Assembly: GCA_035606665.1 (NCBI GenBank)
Contig: DATNEY010000032.1
Coordinates: forward strand, 1 to 64,000
Direction of reading: 5' to 3'
Source of the DNA: DASUGC01 sp035606665
GTDB taxonomy: Bacteria > Acidobacteriota > Vicinamibacteria > Vicinamibacterales > SCN-69-37
DNA length: 64,000 nucleotides
Position numbers and translations under genes: made by a program
Notes under the pieces: model-generated
The model's database searches: none
What the model was told of the DNA's origin: nothing
Seen by the model: the letters and a program-made list of their open reading frames with translations, nothing else
Part shown: positions 61,398 through 64,000 of the stretch, piece by piece
Position numbering within the stretch: the stretch's first letter is position 1
How the letters are laid out: each line of letters starts with the position of its first letter

Positions 61398-62195
61398 ATG
61401 GCAGCCTCATCCCCCAGCCGCTGGATCCTGCCGTATCGCTGGGTGCGTACGCGCGATCTCCTGCGCGAGCTGATCGGCCGCGACATCAAGCTCCGCTACC
61501 GCGGCTCCGTGCTCGGCGTCCTCTGGACGATGTTGAACCCGCTCGCGGAACTGCTGGTCCTGCTCTTCGTGTTCGGCATCGTCCTGCGCGTCGACATCCC
61601 CAACTACTCGGCGTTTCTGTTCATTGGCCTGATCGTGTACGGGTGGTTTCAGAACTCGGTGAATTTCGCGACAGGCGCCATCGTCGGCAACCGCGAGCTC
61701 GTCCGAAGACCGGGCGTGCCCACCATGATCCTGCCCATCGTCACGGTCGCGAGCAACATGGTGCACTTCGTGCTCTCGCTGCCGATCCTGCTCGGACTGC
61801 TCCTCGTCAGCCACGTCAGCTTCACGGCCGTTCTGCTTCTTCTGCCATCGCTGATCGTTCTCGAGTTCGTGATGATTCTGGCGTTCGCGTATCCGGTGGC
61901 GATCGTGCACGTCTGGTTCAGGGACACGCAGCACCTGCTCCGGATCGCCCTCCAGCTCCTGTTCTACCTGACGCCGGTGTTCTACGAAGTCCGCACCGTG
62001 CCGCCCAGCCTGTCCTGGATCTACAAGATCAACCCGCTGGCGCATCTGGTGGACGCATATCGCGCGGTGCTGCTGCGCGGCGAGCTGCCGCATCTGCATG
62101 GCATTGCGTACCTCACGATTGGATCCCTGATGATGCTCGCGGTCAGCCTGGCATGGTTCCGGCACGCGAGTCACCGTTTTGCGGACGAACTCTGA
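61398..62195 (+). CDS. wzm: Polysaccharide ABC exporter permease
   Basis: 265 residues with six helices of the ABC-2 type (PF01061): RELIGRDIKLRYRGSVLGVLWTMLNPL is the N-terminal signature, and FYLTPVFYEVRTVP...INPLAHLVDAYR the C-terminal one. AGGTGA lies five bases before the ATG. A TTG at 61377 is not favoured. With the following ATPase it exports a completed lipid-linked polysaccharide. Stop and start share one base with wzt. Confidence 0.9.
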   Translation: MAASSPSRWILPYRWVRTRDLLRELIGRDIKLRYRGSVLGVLWTMLNPLAELLVLLFVFGIVLRVDIPNYSAFLFIGLIVYGWFQNSVNFATGAIVGNRELVRRPGVPTMILPIVTVASNMVHFVLSLPILLGLLLVSHVSFTAVLLLLPSLIVLEFVMILAFAYPVAIVHVWFRDTQHLLRIALQLLFYLTPVFYEVRTVPPSLSWIYKINPLAHLVDAYRAVLLRGELPHLHGIAYLTIGSLMMLAVSLAWFRHASHRFADEL

Positions 62196-62941
62196 TGATC
62201 CCCCCTGTTCGCGTCACCGGTGTCGGCAAGACGTTCCGCCGCTATCACCACGATCGGCCCGGCACGATCCAGGAGACGGTGGCGCGCGGCATCCGGGGAC
62301 TCAGCAAAGTGGGGGCGATCGACCGCTTCTGGGCGTTGAAGAACATTACTTTCGATGTGCCGCCGGGCCGCACGGTCGGCATCGTCGGCGCAAACGGCTC
62401 GGGCAAATCCACGCTTCTCAGGTTGATCGGCGGCGTCGGCAAACCCGACGCCGGAAAGATCGAAGTGCGCGGGCGGCTGGGAGCGCTGCTGGATCTCGCG
62501 GCGGGCTTTCATCCCGAACTCAGCGGCCGTGAGAACGCCGTGCTCGCCGGGATCCTGAACGGACTGTCGCGCAGGCAGGTGCTCGAGCGGATGAAGGAGA
62601 TCGTCGCGTTCGCCGAAATCCAGGACGCCCTCGACAATCCGATTCGCACGTACAGCACCGGCATGCAGATGCGGCTCGCCTTCTCGGTCGCCGTCCACAC
62701 CGAACCGGACATCCTCCTCATTGACGAGGTCCTGGCGGTCGGCGACATCTCCTTCCAGCAGAAGTGCCTCGACCGCATCCGGCAGTTCCGTGCCGCGGGC
62801 TGTTCGATCCTGCTCGTCTCGCACGTGGGTTCGAAGATCGAAGAGATGTGTGACGACGCCGTCTGGCTGGATCACGGCCAGCTGAAAGCGGAGGGACCGG
62901 CCGGTGACGTCGTCCGGCAATACAGCGAGTACATGCGCTGA
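62195..62941 (+). CDS. wzt: Polysaccharide ABC exporter ATPase (short Wzt)
   Basis: 248 residues. Walker A is GANGSGKST, the family signature YSTGMQMRLAFSVA, Walker B ILLIDEVLAVGD and the H-loop LVSHV. The N-terminal RRYHHDRPGTIQETV helix is typical of Wzt/TagH. It ends at SEYMR, with no C-terminal carbohydrate-binding domain, so export probably does not require recognition of a chain-end cap as in O8/O9a-type Wzt. Confidence 0.9.
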   Translation: MIPPVRVTGVGKTFRRYHHDRPGTIQETVARGIRGLSKVGAIDRFWALKNITFDVPPGRTVGIVGANGSGKSTLLRLIGGVGKPDAGKIEVRGRLGALLDLAAGFHPELSGRENAVLAGILNGLSRRQVLERMKEIVAFAEIQDALDNPIRTYSTGMQMRLAFSVAVHTEPDILLIDEVLAVGDISFQQKCLDRIRQFRAAGCSILLVSHVGSKIEEMCDDAVWLDHGQLKAEGPAGDVVRQYSEYMR

Positions 62942-62945
62942 CGCG

Positions 62946-64000
62946 ATGGCCCTCCCACCCGCCGGCAGTTTCAACTCGCGATTGCTGTTCGTGGGCGCCG
63001 CACTCGCGGCGTTTCTGCTTCTCAATCACTCGGCGCGAGTCATCGGCAGCAGCGTCGGCCAGTTTCAGGACTCGCTCTGGGATTACAACCCAGCCGTGGG
63101 AATGGCGAACGGCATCTCGATCTACGAACCGCAGGAAATCAGCATCGGCGGGAGGCCCGTCCCGCTGACGACCGGGTCATACCAGGGCGCGACGCGCACG
63201 TGGACGCTCGTGCCTCTGCTCAAGATCTTCGGCACCTCGCCACGCACAATCACGACGCTCAACGCGGTCTATGCATTCGCCTACCTCCTCGCGCTCAGTT
63301 GGGCGCTTGTCCCCGCCGTCGGCAGACGCCTGGCGTGGCTGGCGTTTGTCGTGCCGTTCGTTGACACGAACCTGCTCGTCACGATGCCGCACGAGCCGGG
63401 TCCGTCACTGACGCAGTACATCTTCGGCGCGCTTTCGATCGGTGCGTTGTTGCGATACGTGGCCACCGGCTCCACCAGGCATCTGCTCCTCACGGCATTC
63501 TTCGAGGGCGCGCTGCTGGCTCAGAAACTCACTGCGATTCCCCTGGTGATCGGATTCGTGGTGGTGACGACGCTTGTGTCTCTGCCCGGCCTGCGCCGAG
63601 CGCGGCTCGAACGGGGTGCCGCGGACGCGATCTCGATGCGCCTGATTCTTCCGGTGTTCGTATTCCTGGTGCCGCTGTTCCCTCACCTCCTCTACCTGGC
63701 GCGCGCGGGCACGGCCGATCTGCTCTCGATGACCGATGCCACGCGCACGCCGTACTTCACGGCGCTGTTCCAGAACTTCGGCTATGGGATTGCACTCTTC
63801 GACGGCGTCGACTGGTACGGGCGGATGACGATCGATCCGGCTGCCGATTCGATGAAGCTGCCGCCGTTCCTGGCGTGGACGGCGTTCGCGCTCGCCGGCG
63901 GCTCGGTTCTCCTGGGCGGCTTTCGCCAGGGCTGGCGCGAACACGGCCGATTCGTGGCCGTGACCGCCGCCGTGCTGACCGCGTCGTTCCTGGCATACCC
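62946..64000 (+). CDS. GT-C-like multi-pass membrane protein (3'-partial)
   Basis: The frame stays open from the ATG at 62946 to the window end, giving at least 351 residues. The first helix (about 12-30) is followed by a loop with SLWDYNPAVGMANGISIYEPQE (Asp and Glu) and a motif TTGSYQGATRTWTLVPLLKIFG, then about seven helices. The layout is that of GT-C glycosyltransferases. It is 4 bases after wzt, so it belongs to the same operon. The end and function are outside what can be seen. Confidence 0.65.
   Translation, partial: MALPPAGSFNSRLLFVGAALAAFLLLNHSARVIGSSVGQFQDSLWDYNPAVGMANGISIYEPQEISIGGRPVPLTTGSYQGATRTWTLVPLLKIFGTSPRTITTLNAVYAFAYLLALSWALVPAVGRRLAWLAFVVPFVDTNLLVTMPHEPGPSLTQYIFGALSIGALLRYVATGSTRHLLLTAFFEGALLAQKLTAIPLVIGFVVVTTLVSLPGLRRARLERGAADAISMRLILPVFVFLVPLFPHLLYLARAGTADLLSMTDATRTPYFTALFQNFGYGIALFDGVDWYGRMTIDPAADSMKLPPFLAWTAFALAGGSVLLGGFRQGWREHGRFVAVTAAVLTASFLAY

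Noticed and set aside
1..64000. tRNA, rRNA, riboswitch, transposase or prophage genes
   Set aside because: I looked on both strands and saw none that I can support.

Overview
The window is GC-rich, densely coded and bacterial. Gene content (Thr-type sulfatase-family membrane proteins, Pro-Thr linker secreted proteins, a sulfation cassette, many polytopic glycosyltransferases) suggests an Acidobacteriota-like organism, perhaps Vicinamibacteria. That is an inference from protein style only; no rRNA, tRNA or ribosomal protein gene is present to fix it. I saw no IS element, CRISPR array or prophage.

Almost the whole window is a surface-glycan locus. Left edge (1-8.9 kb): two secreted Pro-Thr-linker proteins, a tandem pair of small membrane proteins, a secreted amidohydrolase, two GT-C-type membrane glycosyltransferases and an NAD-dependent epimerase, ending at a palindromic repeat. 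Minus operon 15.5->8.9 kb: GT-C, Wzx-like flippase, Gfo/Idh/MocA oxidoreductase, GT2 and GMC oxidoreductase. Plus operon 15.7->28.1 kb, behind a sigma-54-like promoter: B12-binding-type radical SAM protein, polyprenyl-phosphate-sugar-synthase-like GT2, GT-C, epimerase/reductase, C-methyltransferase, RfbF, RfbG-like dehydratase, sulfatase-family membrane protein, GT-C. Minus operon 43.2->28.1 kb: NAD-epimerase, GMC oxidoreductase, GT4, polysaccharide deacetylase, membrane protein, methyltransferase, small membrane protein, sulfotransferase, CysN, CysC, CysD, CmcI-like methyltransferase, second sulfatase-family protein. A short mixed region (43.3-47.4 kb) carries two GT-C proteins, a PepSY membrane protein and a DUF218 protein. 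Minus operon 58.5->47.3 kb: two FAD amine-oxidase-type enzymes, GT4, three DPM-like GT2 proteins (one fused to GtrA), an LPG-synthase-type membrane protein and two GT-C proteins. Plus operon 58.7->64.0 kb: GT2, GT-C, Wzm, Wzt and a GT-C-like gene cut by the window end.

How it fits together (inference): nucleotide sugars, including a probable CDP-activated C-methyl-branched 6-deoxysugar, are made in the cytosol. Cytosolic GT2/GT4 enzymes build a lipid-linked chain exported by Wzm/Wzt and/or the flippase. Four DPM-like GT2 enzymes can load sugars on polyprenyl phosphate for about twelve GT-C-type enzymes that would act outside the membrane. CysD/CysN/CysC make PAPS for a membrane-anchored sulfotransferase, and methyl, acetyl and possibly phospho-group changes are made by the remaining enzymes. 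The result would be a sulfated, methylated, heavily branched surface glycan of unknown structure.

Genes within operons are joined by 1-4 nt stop/start overlaps at most junctions, which decided many start choices. The most unusual DNA feature is a 102-104 bp element with perfect 23 bp terminal inverted repeats lying in frame inside the LPG-synthase-type gene (54518-54621).
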